The notes beneath the pieces are model-generated. The model was given only the letters and a program-made list of their open reading frames with translations. It was not told the DNA's origin and made no database searches. From NCBI GenBank assembly GCA_018902385.1, contig JABSSW010000001.1, forward strand, positions 124,001-188,000: 64,000 bases of DNA, written 5' to 3'. Shown here in pieces: positions 35,986 through 47,919 of this stretch; position 1 is the stretch's first letter, and the number at the start of each line of letters is the position of its first letter. Origin of the DNA: Physcia stellaris. Its lineage: Eukaryota; Ascomycota; Lecanoromycetes; Caliciales; Physciaceae. The translations under genes and the position numbers were made by a program.

Positions 35986-38413
35986 TCAAAGACGAAACTC
36001 TGCCCCGACTCCGCTCCTGACCCAACAGCGCTCAGACCACATCCATCTCCTGTCCTGGCCGTTGATTAAGGTGTAATGCTCGTCATCTACCTCGTCGTCC
36101 ACCACATTCCCCGCCTCCAACCCCGCGCCCATCATCCTGTTCCTCCAATCCGCCATTCGGGCTTTGAGTCTTGCTGGCGCGTTGGTGTTTGTGTTGGTAC
36201 TGATGGAGGAAGAGGAGAAATAGGAGAGGTGTTTGCAGAAGCCGATGGTGCGGTCGAAGGAAATGAGGGTTATTGCTTGTCTGTTTGGGGTTTGAGTATT
36301 GATCTTAGGAATGTCGGCGCAATCACGACATTGCGGTTGGAGGAAATATTTCAAGGCTGAATCTACTCAAGAGAGAAAATGAAGATCAGGGAGGACAAGA
36401 AGAGATGATTCTGGGAGGAAATGAAGATGATGTAGGAGGGAAATGAAGAAGAATGAAAGAAAGGAGATATTTCGAGAACTCACCCCAGCGACCCGAACGT
36501 GCCTCCACCCATGATCACAATACTTCTCTCATCCGCAACAGCTTTGATCCCGGGATCCGGCCCATCCGCACCAGATGGATTAAGCACTATCAGTCGCTAG
36601 AGTCAGCATTCCAATCCCATGACGCGGTACTTTGCAAGGGCATATAGCGTCGCCCTTGTCAAACGAGAAGTTCAATGGACATACCCTCCCTCAGCACCCC
36701 ATCCGCATCAGCCGGAGGCCACACCACCGTCTCACGATTAATAAACGCTAATTCGGAGTCCTCTATCACCATATTACTCGCCTTGTCCCACAAGGGGGCC
36801 GGAGCAGCTGAGTGTCCGGATCGACAGGCCACGCGAGATAGCGCGAGGAGATACGGAGGCTGATATGCGGGCTCCCGCTGGCCTGAATGAGATCTAGAGA
36901 GCTGGCGGCGCTGGGGATGTAGGTGCGGTATTTGTGTGCGCTTGGCAACGCTGCTGGGAGATGGGGTGGGGGGTGGGGTTCGAGGTGGTAGCGGCAGGGG
37001 ATGCGGATTGGTGGCTATTAGGACGGTGGATATCAGCTTCGAGGTCTGTAGATAGATTGCTGAATTGGGTTTTCTTTTGGGTATTTATAGGGGTATAGGA
37101 GGGAGGGGCTTACCTCCTCGAAGTTGGGCTTGTCGTCTTTGGTGAGGGTCCTGGCGAGCACGTCGTTTGCTGGTGTATTGTTGATATCCGTAGAATTCGG
37201 TACCGCGATCACGGCCCCTGCCGCCGGATCATAACACCCCACGACATTATCTTCTCTATCACCGAACTCTAGAGGCTGGAAGTAGAAAGTCCGAGCCGAT
37301 TGACTGCTGTTTTCGAGCCACTCCCGCCGCGCTTCAATGATAGTTACAACACCCGTCTTCTCATCCCTGCGCAGGCTGAGATCCGTGAAATCATCCCTAA
37401 TCGGCCCTTCTCGGTGCTGCCGCCGCCATACCCGTCTATGCTGAATTCTATCAGGCTCGGACAAGTTGATACGCCAGCAATGATAGTACGACGTCCAATC
37501 GACCTCCTCGACCTCGAACGTCGACTGGTTAGAAACCGCGTACAGGTGCCCGTCGAATATCTCGAACGCAACTGTTTGCCCAACGTCGATGCCGAAGAAA
37601 TCGCGCAGTTGGATAGGGTGTGACCAAAACGCCCCGGAAGAGCATCCAGGCCGCTCGATGAATCGGATTTGCCATTCATGCCGACTTAGTCCGCGCTGAG
37701 GCCAGAAAGTCCCCGTGTAGGTGGCAACGACTATGTGAGTACCGTCGTTTCTGACGAGAAGTTGGCGGGTGTTCCAAGGGATTATCTGTACAAGAGGGCC
37801 ATCGCAAGGGCGGACAACGGCCGTTTCGACGGCGATGACGAGGTGGGTCCGGATGCCTTGGGGTGGATGTTGCGTGAAGCGTAAAGTTACCAGGTCATTG
37901 CTGTGGTAAAGGATCTCGGTCCCAATCGTCTGACCAGGGTTATTGATCTGATTGTTCAGGATCGCGGTGTCGATGACTTGTTCGCGGAGAGGATTACACA
38001 AAACATCCAGGATCCTTACATATCGGCCAGATAAATAACAAAGATAGCCAGCTCTGTATGCGAGAGAACTGCCATAGCCAATGTTCACCACCGAAGAGGG
38101 CTTTCCCAGAGCAAAGGCCTGTTTACGCAGAAAAGCATTCACAACGGCATTTGAGTAATGGAGATCGTTATTCGCCGTATCCTCTGCTTCAAACGAGTAT
38201 GGGATGTGCTGCTGGATTCTATGTTAATATGAATCTCGATTGGTGAAATGGGTAAGTAACCTCGGTCATGAGCTCACATAAGCCTTCATCTTTCAGGAGA
38301 TTACGCAATGGCTTGCTTACGCAGCGAAGGCTCATGCAATCTTCAAAGTTCAGAAGAAGCACAAGATGTACTAATAATTCTGGAGGTAGCGCTTCGAGCC
38401 TGGAGACTGTCAT
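35986..38413 (-). CDS. F-box protein with long C-terminal region
   Basis: Exons 38413-38261, 38211-37114, 37014-36685, 36586-36484 and 36280-35986 give about 659 residues. The N-terminus MTVSRLEALPPELLVHLVLL is an F-box that would bind Skp1 in an SCF ubiquitin ligase. The rest is the conserved body of a family seen widely in filamentous ascomycetes: KPSSVVNIGYGSS, HSNDLVTLRFTQHPPQG, EVEEVDWTSYYHCWRI, RRIWRRQH-type RRVWRRQHREGPI, and LARTLTKDDKPNFEE. No leucine-rich repeats or WD repeats are apparent, so the substrate side is unknown. The first acceptor is a CAGCAG tandem. One anomaly: in exon 3 the frame changes from LLRPP to LWDKASNMVIEDSELAF at a run of five G (36794-36798); one more base restores it. 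The last intron (203 nt) is the weakest junction. Confidence 0.82.
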
Positions 38414-39505
38414 GACTTTAATTGTTACTGGATTCTAATGATGCTGGTAAACAGCTTTAATGGGAAAATATATGCACTCAAATGGATTCCATAAGAGCTC
38501 AACTACCAGGAGAGTATAATATAAAGGTGCGATATCACTCCAAATTTAGCTAGTCCAAAAAAACGCACGAGAAGAGAGATGAGAAGGAGGGACCCGGACT
38601 GAGTGGATGCCAGTCTAACGTGAAATTCATGAACAGGGAGATGACATGGGGGAACATCTGAAAGTCAGATGATGACTACTGGGACAAAGATGACATAGTG
38701 GGAGGTAATGGAAGTGCAGAGCCTCCAATTGAGTAGTCCAAGGCTGAGGTGACCCATTGAGGACCATCTAAAGATGAGATACTGGAGGGATGCATTAGAG
38801 CCTGTGGTGTATCACAAGCATCTTTTAGAGGATGATTAATGCACGGAGCTACAGCGGGATGGTAGTACCGCTGCAGCCACATGTTTGAAAGCTCTGGATG
38901 TGGGTGATGGAGGGAGGTGGTGGACGATGGGAGAAAGATGCGACGACGATTGTGCGGCTCTGCTCCCACTCGACTCTGCCAAGACCGTCGGAGGAGGCGA
39001 AGTTGCATTTGCTGCGCCTTTCCATGAGGCTCAAAAGCTCGTACAATTGACCAGCCGATTCCATTCAATCACCTCTCCTTTCGTCAATTCTTGCGATGTG
39101 CAAGTGTGGTTGCACCTATGATGCACATACGGCACACACCCAGTTCCTTCATCATCCTATCCTCCCTGCTGGCACGCCAGATCGAGACTCCCATCGGAAT
39201 GCTGAGGCTCTGCTGAACCTTCCACTGTCCCTTCACCTGCGCTTTGACACTCTCACCATACTGCGAGTCGATTGCCCTGCCATGTGTTGCGCGACTAATT
39301 GGTAGCCTTGCACCGTGAATCGTCGTGGAACGACCTTCTGTGCGTCAATTACTCATCTACGAATCAATTCATGTCCCCCAAATCAGATCTATATCCAATC
39401 ATGCCCATCCACGCCATGCTCGTACTTTTCTATCTATTCAAAAGCCACCTTCCCCTCCAATTAATCCGAATTCGTCAGAACCTTCGATTCACACCCACCG
39501 CGCGA
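38414..39505. other. Intergenic region, nothing recognised
   Basis: About 1.1 kb holding the F-box gene promoter on its left and the IDO 3' end on its right. Several short frames exist but none resembles a known protein or shows splice structure. Confidence 0.45.
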
Positions 39506-41035
39506 TTACCAATGGCAAATGCCTCCGGTATCCTCGTCCATCGCCCACGTCCCGGCAAGCCCAACAATCTCCGTCTCTCCATTGGCATGCTCGCCCAGTT
39601 TGCCCAAGGCCGCAAAATTGGCCCCCCCATCGGCCGGTCCATTGCTCAGGATCCGTCGGGCCCAAGCGTCGATGGCTGGCTCGCCGGTCTCGTCACGTGC
39701 TTGTTTGAGAAACGGGATCAGCGCTGTGCCACCTGTGCCTCGTAGCTTCTTGCTTCCAGGCCGTGTGTCTCGGGCGATTTGCTTCGAAGCCGCTGCCAGG
39801 TTTTGCATCTTGGGTGCTTCACGCGGGCTAAGTGATCGAGAATGCGAACGGCTTTCTCTCGACTTGACGATGATGTAGCGGGATACCATTTGGATATGCT
39901 TATCCCTTAATGAGCGGAGCATGGCCAGACATGCATCATACGCAATGCTTAACGCTCTATCTGAAGTGTGAGTCTCGACATATTCGCGGATGTTGGCGAT
40001 GGTGGCAACGTGCTCAAGGAACCGACGATGTGGGCCTGGCATGTAGGAGCGCATTTCGTGAATGAAGTTATGACGTGATGGCGGCGCGGTACCCTCTTGC
40101 TCGCTTCCAGAGCTTTCGTTGCGTCTTTCACCCGTCGGCCGGTGCTCGACCCCTAAGACGACGTCGAAGAATTGAATAAGTGAGCTCTGCGCATTGCTTC
40201 CACCGCCATATTCCCGGTATGGTTCATTCCCAATTCCAGTGTCGTACAGCACACCCCTCGGTAGCCCTGCTTCTGCCATGTTCTTTCCACCAGCAAGGAA
40301 TGGCCTTATTCTGTGGAAGAAGACATGAGGATCACAGTTTTCATACATCCTTGTCAACAGCGTTCCCAGCTCATCGAGTGTCTCTGCGAAAATATGGAGG
40401 CATCCTGTCACCGTCCTGCTGTCATTGATACGAGCAGCTCCGATGGCGTTGAGCATGAGCGGAAGGAGAGGCGCTCCTCGTGCTTCGATAGCAACTGATA
40501 CTAAATAGAACCATGATTCGTCCAGAGACCCTGTGAAGGTAGAGAGTGTAGATAAATTATCCAAGGTATTGATAGACTCATCCGCAAATATCGGCTTGAA
40601 ATTCCATAAGCAAACGGCGGAGTATGTAGCAACGGCAGGAAGCTCAAGGTAGGTGCAGATCTTAAGATAAGGTATCGAGATAGGCGGCGGTACTCTCTAG
40701 CTGCAATCAGCGAGCAACTTGACAGTGATTGGAGTAAGACTCACCTCCTCTGGTATATCCCCTCCCCAGATATAGGCGTGGGTCATGAAAGAAAGGATTG
40801 AGTAAGCCCGCCGCCATTCCGCAGGATGTTGAAGATTTAGAGTCGATAAGATTGGGAGGCGGTCAATCACCCCACGTAGACGCTTACTCAGGATCAGCGC
40901 TTGCAAATTGCTTGCTATAGCCTCCCATCGTCCGTAGTAAGGATCTGGGAGCACATCCAATGGCAACTCCATCGGTAGGAAGCCATGACTCGGAGAGATG
41001 CCGTAATCCTGCAAAGTGGGAATAGGTGGAATCAT
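39506..41035 (-). CDS. Indoleamine 2,3-dioxygenase
   Basis: Haem enzyme that opens the indole ring of tryptophan to N-formylkynurenine, the first step of the kynurenine route to NAD. Exons 41035-40745 and 40696-39506, joined by a 48-nt intron (GTGAGT, branch CTGAT, acceptor GCAGCTAG), give about 493 residues. Family features: MIPPIPTLQDYGISPSHGFLP start, EWRRAYSILSFMTHAYIWGG, FHRIRPFLAGGKNMAEAGLP, IQFFDVVLGVEH, PHRRFLEHVA, and the C-terminal half with the proximal haem histidine in RDKHIQMVSRY followed by KKLRGTGGTALIPFLKQ. The frame is intact. A tryptophan-making enzyme lies 22 kb to the left but the two genes are not co-oriented neighbours. Fungi often have several IDO paralogues of differing affinity; which one this is cannot be told here. 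Confidence 0.95.
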
Positions 41036-41905
41036 GCCGCTGATGAGAATTCTGAAGAAGGGATGGCTGTAAGAAAAATGACTTGCTGTGTTCTATAAGT
41101 AGTAACAATTCATAAAGTTTTGGAGAGAATAAATGACGACAGCGTTGTGGCAATTCAAGCAATTGATGTTGTAGGCTTGGTCGACCACAATGGAGATGAA
41201 ACAGCCGTAATAGAAAATCAGCCCGATCGCAATGGGCAACAGCCACGTAATATAATAATGTGAAGAAGAAATAGATCTGAATTGGTCAAGAAGAGGACCT
41301 TGACTCGCAGAATCGCATGAGTGTTGGGAGTAAGATATGGAGTTTTCCGCCCGCTATCTCATTTATTAATCAGCCTGGTCAGTCATCAAGTCTGGGCAGC
41401 AACCATGCACATGAGCGATCACGGCGCGTCAGGCCGGTCGGATCTGTCTTCCAAATGATTACCAGGAAAAGGAAACAATGAACTTTCCATTCGAGCTCAT
41501 AGCGTTCCGCAAAGAAAGGAAGACAAGGACGTTGAGGAAGAAGCTTCCGACCGAGACCGGCGGAGGGAAACCCGACTCCGGGTAAAGGGAGTATGACGAA
41601 AACTCAAGGCAGCTGCTAGATCGCTCATGATGAGCTGGTCTTGGCTGCGTATTCCCCATCGTTGCAGATCAAGGTGTTGTAAGGGAATTGCTGTACGCTG
41701 AAGAGATGCGCCAAAACGAATCCCTTGATGCAGGGGGAAAATGTGCGCATTTGGCTTTCATCGCCGCTCACGTGACCAACATTTAGGAACTGCCTCTAAA
41801 AATGTCTTGAGTAATCTCTACTGTCTAGCATTCGACTTGAACCATTGATTCCTGCTAGTGTATGCTATGTTGATGTTGGTAAAAAGAGCAGATTTGTGCC
41901 TCTTA
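41036..41905. other. Intergenic region, nothing recognised
   Basis: About 0.87 kb between the IDO start and the NFS1 stop, both on the minus strand. It must hold the IDO promoter and the NFS1 terminator. No conserved frame or RNA gene is recognised. Confidence 0.45.
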
Positions 41906-43502
41906 TCAGTGCTGGCTCCACTCAATAGTGTTCAAGTCCACGCCTTCCTGCACCAGCTCCCACAGTGGACTCAGCTCCCTCAAGAAACTAACTCTCTCAG
42001 TAACCGCTTTGAGCACATAATCAATCTCGCTTTCCGTCGTGAACCTCCCAATACCAAACCTAATGCTGCTGTGTGCGCTTTCATCGCTGTTCCCCAACGC
42101 TCTCAAAACGTAGCTCGGTTCAAGCGACGCTGATGTGCATGCGCTGCCTGAAGATAGAGCAATGTCCTTGAGCGCCATCAATAACGATTCACCCTCCACG
42201 TATGCAAACGAAACATTCACACAGCCAGGGTAAAAGCGTGTGGGATCGCCGTTCTGCGATGTGTGTTCCAGAGCCAGCAGGCCTTTCAGCAATCGATCTG
42301 ATAAGGCTTTGATCCGTCGAGTGTCGTACTGCCACAAAATTCAGTATTTGAACCTCACTAAACCACTAAAAGACTCACAGCCATCTCCTCCTTAGCTATC
42401 CGGCAAGCCTCGCCGAACCCTACTACCAACGGTGGCGCCAGAGTTCCGCTCCTCAGACCTCTCTCCTGGCCTCCGCCACTTATGATAGGATCAAGTCTGA
42501 CCCTTGGCCTTCGTCGTACGTAGCAAGCTCCGATCCCTTTTGGCCCATAGATCTTGTGGGCCGAAATCGACATCAAGTCCACGTTCCACTTATTGACGTC
42601 AATTGGCATTTTGCCAACGGCTTGCGCTCCGTCGGTGTGGAAGAAGACCTTTTGGATCTGCAAAGCTTTCCGATCTCTTCCATCGGTTGGATGACTCCGA
42701 TTTCATTGTTAACTGTCATGACGCTGACAAGCGCAGTGTCTGGTCGGATCGCAGCTTCCAGCTCTTGCATATCAATGAGACCGCTATTCTTGACTGGTAA
42801 GTATGTGACATCAAAGCCTTCGTCTTGAAGATGCCTTGCGCTGTCTAACACACACTTATGCTCCGTCTGAGTTGTGATTATATGCTTCTTCTTCCCAGAC
42901 CGACCAAAAAACCTAGCGACGCCTTTCAAGCTCATATTGTTACTCTCTGTTGCGCCGCTTGTAAAGATAATTTCCTTCGGATCGGCTCCGATCAAACTCG
43001 CGACATGCTCTCGAGCCTGTTCTGCAGCCTTATCTGTTTCCCATCCATAAGCGTGCGTCCGTGAGTGCGGATTTCCATAGAGGCCTGTAAGAAAAGGAAG
43101 CATGGCATCAAGAACGCGAGGATCTGTAGGCGTTGTGGCCTGCATATCTAGGTATATTGGCCGCATTCCTTGGTCCATTACTGTTGCTTGCTTCAGGATG
43201 CCAGCAGCTGGGCTCATCATCGCGTCTGCTGACATGCCCGTGCCAGGCATGATGGCTTCTTCTGGTAAAAGACCAGTTTGTGAAGTGAAGGCATGCTGAT
43301 CTGCCTTGATCGTGGTATCGACGTTGACCTGTGCTCTGGCGGGCTTCGACTCTGAGACGTAGGATCTTTGGCAAACATGGCCTATGGCCTTTGGTGGCGC
43401 TCGAACCCCGGTAGGAGTTCGAAACAAAGCATTGGAAGGGAAAGGTCGCTTGGTGGTAGCTCTGAGCGCCTGCCTCAGGGCGATAGGTGGTAAGTTCGAC
43501 AT
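41906..43502 (-). CDS. NFS1: Cysteine desulfurase, mitochondrial
   Basis: PLP enzyme that takes sulfur from cysteine for Fe-S cluster assembly on ISU in the mitochondrial matrix, and for tRNA thiolation. Exons 43502-42379 and 42328-41906 give about 515 residues. An Arg/Ser/Ala-rich N-terminus of about 100 residues is a typical presequence. Core landmarks: [48 protein letters not shown], the PLP-binding Lys in [24 protein letters not shown] and the catalytic loop Cys in [14 protein letters not shown]. One anomaly: the frame changes between IGKLCRSK and [12 protein letters not shown] at a run of four T on the plus strand (42650-42653); one extra base restores it. NFS1 is essential, so sequence error is the preferred reading. 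An in-frame ATG further upstream (43616) is less likely. Confidence 0.94.
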
Positions 43503-43977
43503 TTGATTTTCTACAGTATGGAGTAAGTGTAGTGGACGATCCAGGATGAAGATGAGGCGAACTGATAATCTGATAAACCCCGATCGCGGATATCTTGGCG
43601 CGCTAACCGTCAGCAAAAGCCGAAATGCCGGAGACCTTCATGAAAGTCACTATTATTGATTCTTGTGTGAAACGGTGGGCTTCATCTGGTCTGTCAATAC
43701 CGGCAAGAGAGAGACGGGTAACGGCACTAGAATCTGCAACCTAGATTACAACATTGTTTGCCACATGCTCCAACGGTGACGCAAGCATTGCGGCGCGCTG
43801 AAGCCCCACCGCCAAGCTTGGACTGTTTAACTACTGTAGGTAGAGGCGACCACATCCACAGGTCTCCCAGGCTGTGCCTCTTCGAAGAAAGAGCTTGGAA
43901 CGATATCTTTCGAAACTGCTCAAGAGAGGCACAAAGATTAGAGTCCACCACTTTGTCAGATACTGCAGGGCAGCGGG
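43503..43977. promoter_or_regulatory. Divergent promoter region of NFS1 and RVS167
   Basis: 475 nt lie between the two outward-facing start codons and must carry both promoters and 5' UTRs. No specific factor site was recognised. An open frame at 43758-44036 spans the RVS167 start out of register and is not credible. Confidence 0.4.
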
Positions 43978-45692
43978 ATGAGTTTCAAGGGCTTTGGAAA
44001 GGCCGCCGTGCGGGCAAGTCAATAGAAACATCTTGAGGGGAGCTTGGTGCTAAACCACATCTTACATAGGCTCCACAAACCATCAAGCAAAGATTCAATA
44101 TTGTATGCCCAACCGGAGCACATGACAAGCTGGTTTAGTCAAAGGGCACTCCGACATCCGCTGACGACTTGGGCCTCGACAGGGAGAAAATACCAAAGAT
44201 GCTGTCTATATTGATGCCGAAAGAAGATTTGAGGAGCTGGAAAAGGCAAGAGCTTCAAATGTCCCGTTTAAGGGCGAACGCTGACGGGCAATGTTGGCAA
44301 CAGGAGACGAAAAAGCTACATGATGAATCGAAAAAGTGAGTTAGCAACGGACATACTTGCTTGATGGTATGCTGATTTCCATAGATACTTCGATGCCATT
44401 AATGGTCAGACCTTTGTACCAATTCCCGGTTTCCGCCAATTGACCGGCTAGATAGGCATGCTAAACCATCAGATCGAATTCTCAAAGGCCATAGCAGAAA
44501 TATACAAGCCAATCTCTGGCCGGGTCTCAGATCCCGACTCTGTCATACCAGAAGGAAATCCAGAAGGCATTCAAGCCTGCGAGGAGTATGAGAACATCGT
44601 CCGTGAACTCCAGGCCACCCTAACCCCCGAATTGGAGATGATCCAAGCCCGCGTTATTGGCCCAGCAGACGAACTCCTTACTGTCATAAAAATGGTTCAG
44701 AAAGTAACCCTCAAACGCTCCCACAAACAACTGGACTACGACCGCCGCCGAGCCACCCTGAAGAAAATCCAAGACAAAAAAGAAAAGTCCCTCAAGGATG
44801 AAAAAGCCCTCTACAAAGCGGAAAACGAAGTGGAGCAAGCAACACAAGAATTCAACTACTTCAACGACCTCCTCAAAGAAGAACTCCCCCGCCTCTTCGC
44901 CCTCGAACGCGAATTCATCCGCCCCCTCTTCCAATCCTTCTACTACATGCAACTCAACGTCTTCTACACCCTGCACGAAAAGATGCAAAGCATCGACATC
45001 GGCTACTTCGACCTGACCCTGGACATCGAAGACGCCTTCGAGCGCAAACGCGGCGACATCCGCGAAGCGACCGAAGCCCTCGCAATCACCCACTTCAAAA
45101 CCACCGGCGCGAAGAACAAACCCGCGCTCAAATACGGCAGCAACCAGCGGCTCCTCGAAGGCCGCAAATCAACTTCCTCAGCAACCGCTTCCCAACCCTC
45201 GCCATCGAAGGCCCTACCTCCCCAACAACTCGCCAATCCCTCGACTCCGCCCCCTCGCGAAGACAAACGCACGACTTCCTCGAAAACCCGCCGCCGCCCT
45301 ACTCCTCCCCGTTACTGAACGGCGATACATCGATAGCGCGCGCCAACAGCACGGGCAGCCAATGGGGCGCCGCGGCGAAGAAAAAGGGCGCCGCCCCTCC
45401 GCCGCCGAAGCCGAAACCGTCGGGCTTGAGAGGCACGCCGACGAGCCCGGTGCTACCGACCGCGACGGCGCTGTATGATTACGAGGCGCAGGCGGCCGGC
45501 GATCTGAGTTTCGCGACGGGGGACGTGATTGAGGTGACGCAGAAGGGGGCGACGGAGAATGAGTGGTGGACGGGGACGCTGAATGGGAGGCAGGGGCAGT
45601 TTCCCGGTAAGTCTTCCTTGTGAACGAGGTACGGGTTGAGAAAAGAGATTGCTAACTTGTGGCGTGTAGGGAACTATGTAAAGATGAATTGA
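43978..45692 (+). CDS. RVS167: BAR and SH3 domain protein (amphiphysin-like)
   Basis: Membrane-curving protein of endocytosis and actin patches, partner of Rvs161. Exons 43978-44013, 44070-44102, 44183-44246, 44304-44335, 44385-44404, 44456-45606 and 45670-45692 give about 452 residues. N-terminus [20 protein letters not shown], then BAR helices ([51 protein letters not shown]). A Pro/Ser/Ala linker leads to the SH3 domain: [31 protein letters not shown]. Two introns, at 44014 and 44247, start with GC (GCAAGT, GCAAGA) rather than GT. Two frame breaks: one surplus A in a run of four (44220-44223, between YIDAE and RRFEELEK) and one missing base near 45166-45168, between LLEGRK and the linker that leads to SH3. 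The second position is less certain because the linker is poorly conserved. Confidence 0.92.
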
Positions 45693-45907
45693 GAAAGAGT
45701 ATTGTTGACGTATCTGTGGTTTTTAGCGGCATCCCTTGTGCTGAGTGTGTTCGAGGGTTTGAGGAGAGGGGAGGGAGTTAAAGCTGGAGGTGCTTTACCT
45801 TTACTGTTCATTCAATACCTAGAACAAATATACTCTATTTGGACACTCGGCTCCTCCTCGATCCATAGAAGTGCAACGCCGCATGACCATGCTCAGAAAC
45901 CACAAAT

Positions 45908-47919
45908 CTACCCACGCGCACGCCCAATATCCCCTTCACCCATCCCGCAACAACAATCATCTATACCACCCCTCTCCCCCGCCGCACCAGCACCTCCCAT
46001 CCCCCATCCCTCCCCCACCCCCTCAACCACCAACCCCAACCCCCTCGCAATCTTCCTCCCAAGCACCAAAAACCCAAACTCCTCCCTCGCCAACGCCCTC
46101 GTCTGCCTCGCCCAAACCTCCCCACCCACCCTCCCGCGATCAAGACACCGTCCCAAAAACGCCCTCGAGTCCCTCACCGCGCGCTCCTCGCAAACAACCT
46201 CATAAAGCTGTCCCTCGACCCTCGTCGGCGCGACCAGCACCGCGTCGATATCCGGCACGGCGCGGGTTTTCGCGTCCGCGAGCACGGCGTCCGCGGACGC
46301 GGTGGAGGAGTGCAGGATCTGTTCGTTGCTGGTTAGGAGGCTGGAGAGGGCTTCCAGGGAGCTGATCTCTGAGTTGATGCTTGTGAGGGTGCTGGAGAGG
46401 GCGCGGTGTTGGGCGAGCAGCGCGGGCAGGGCGGTGCTGTTTGAGGTGTGCATTTCGGTGGCGAGGGTGGTGAGGGTGCTGGAGAGGTGGGAGAGGAGAG
46501 CGTCTTTTTGGGGTTTGGCGGGATTGGTGGGGCGGGGACTGTGGATTGGGGGTTGTTGGTGGGAGGGGGTGTCGAAGGGGGAGGTGAGGAGGTCGGTTGG
46601 GGGTGGTTTCTTTGGCTGGGAGGTCGGAGGGGGAGGCTGGGTTTGGGATTGCGGCGGGTATCTCTCATTCGAGCTTTGAAACTGCGAATTGTGTGAGGGT
46701 TGTTGGTAGTAGTGATTGTTGAAAGGCTGCTGAGGTGGTTGGCGTGGGAATTGATGCTGGTTTGAACCTAATGGTGGATCTCCGTTTGGCAGTGGGGCCA
46801 GTCGTTGGTTGACGTATTGAGGTGGTGATATTCGGGGTTCGCCATGAGGAACTGGTCCAGGATGCCCGTCACCGATATCAAATCTGGGGCTTTGCTGCAT
46901 CAACGACGGGTTTCGAAATTCCGAGGGTTCTGGGCCGAAGCCGTGTCTGAGGCTACTAGTCCTTTGCGGAGCACTCGATGGTATTGGAGGTGGCGGTTTG
47001 CCGTAGATGCTTGATAATCGATCTCTTCCTGCCCCAGCAGCATCTTTATCCTGTTGTGGACGTGGCGGTACTGGTGGCGGGCCGTCCCCACCTTGGTATA
47101 TCGACGACTGAGAGGTCCCTTCATATTCTTTTGGAGGGGTGGTGGTGGCCCGTAACCTGTAGAAGTACCTGAACCAGACCTGTCCATCTCCGGTGGTAAC
47201 GGGGGGACAGGTGGGGGCCCTCCGTTGGTTTGGCGCGGAGAAGGTAATGGAGGTGGTTCGTGTTTTGCAATCAGAGGCGGCTCCCGAGAGAAAATCTCTT
47301 GAATTATCGACACAAATTGAAGCAGATTGGATCTCTAGACAAGTCACCATTAGCCTATCATTTCGTCGAAGGACAACGGAAGCTCCGAACGCCCCTATTC
47401 CTTCATGCTTCTGAGCTCAACCTTCTTGAAAATACTCACATCATCTCTCCACCCAGCCAAATACGGGTGGTATATCCTACCTTCTCCGCTCACATATTGA
47501 CCAGCTCTAACGACCATATTCTTTGTTGGGGTTGCGAAGCCCATAGGGACATCTCTCGGGTATTCGTGAGGGATCCATAGCGATATGGGGAACATGTACG
47601 TCGTACCACGGAAGGAGGTAGGTAAAGTGCCTGAAAGATTCAACAGAAGGGATGGCCGGCCATTCTCGTAAGCTTGATGCAATCAGCGCGGGCATCGATG
47701 CGATTTGGATATTGAGCGAGGCGGCGGCATACTGTACACGCTGGTGCGGACTGAAAGGCTGGGGTATTGTGCAAGGGTTTGAGCAACGTCCGAATATGTT
47801 CGATCAGGGTCATGATATTCCTGCAAAGTTTAGCACATGTTCTCAAGGTGTTCGGCGAAGTCTACCCCTTTCAGGACATTGTACATCCAGTTGAGCACTT
47901 TCTGAGGAACGGCGGCCAT
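45908..47919 (-). CDS. VPS23: ESCRT-I subunit VPS23 (TSG101 homologue)
   Basis: Binds ubiquitinated cargo and Vps27 at endosomes and starts multivesicular-body sorting. Exons 47919-47866, 47820-47733, 47672-47440 and 47334-45908 give about 600 residues. The UEV domain spans residues 1-150: MAAVPQKVLNWMYNVLKG, YHDPDRTYSDVAQTLAQYPS, LLLNLSGTLPTSFRGTTY, FPISLWIPHEYP, IYHPYLAGW; as in all Vps23 the ubiquitin-conjugase cysteine is absent. A 200-residue Pro/Gln-rich linker follows, then a coiled-coil stalk and the C-terminal steadiness box (DIDAVLVAP, QLYEVVCEERAV, ALAREEFGFLVLGRKIARGL). One anomaly: the frame changes in the proline linker between TGYGPPPP and PKEYEGTS at a run of four G on the plus strand (47136-47139); one more base restores it. 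The final exon acceptor is CTAG at 47335. Confidence 0.92.

Noticed and set aside
44620-45093. Minus-strand frame rich in Val/Glu/Phe opposite RVS167
   Set aside because: Complement of the BAR coding region's biased codons; RVS167 on the plus strand is clear.
45702-46679. Plus-strand Pro/Ser-rich frames opposite VPS23
   Set aside because: Shadows of the VPS23 stalk and linker, which are recognisable on the minus strand.
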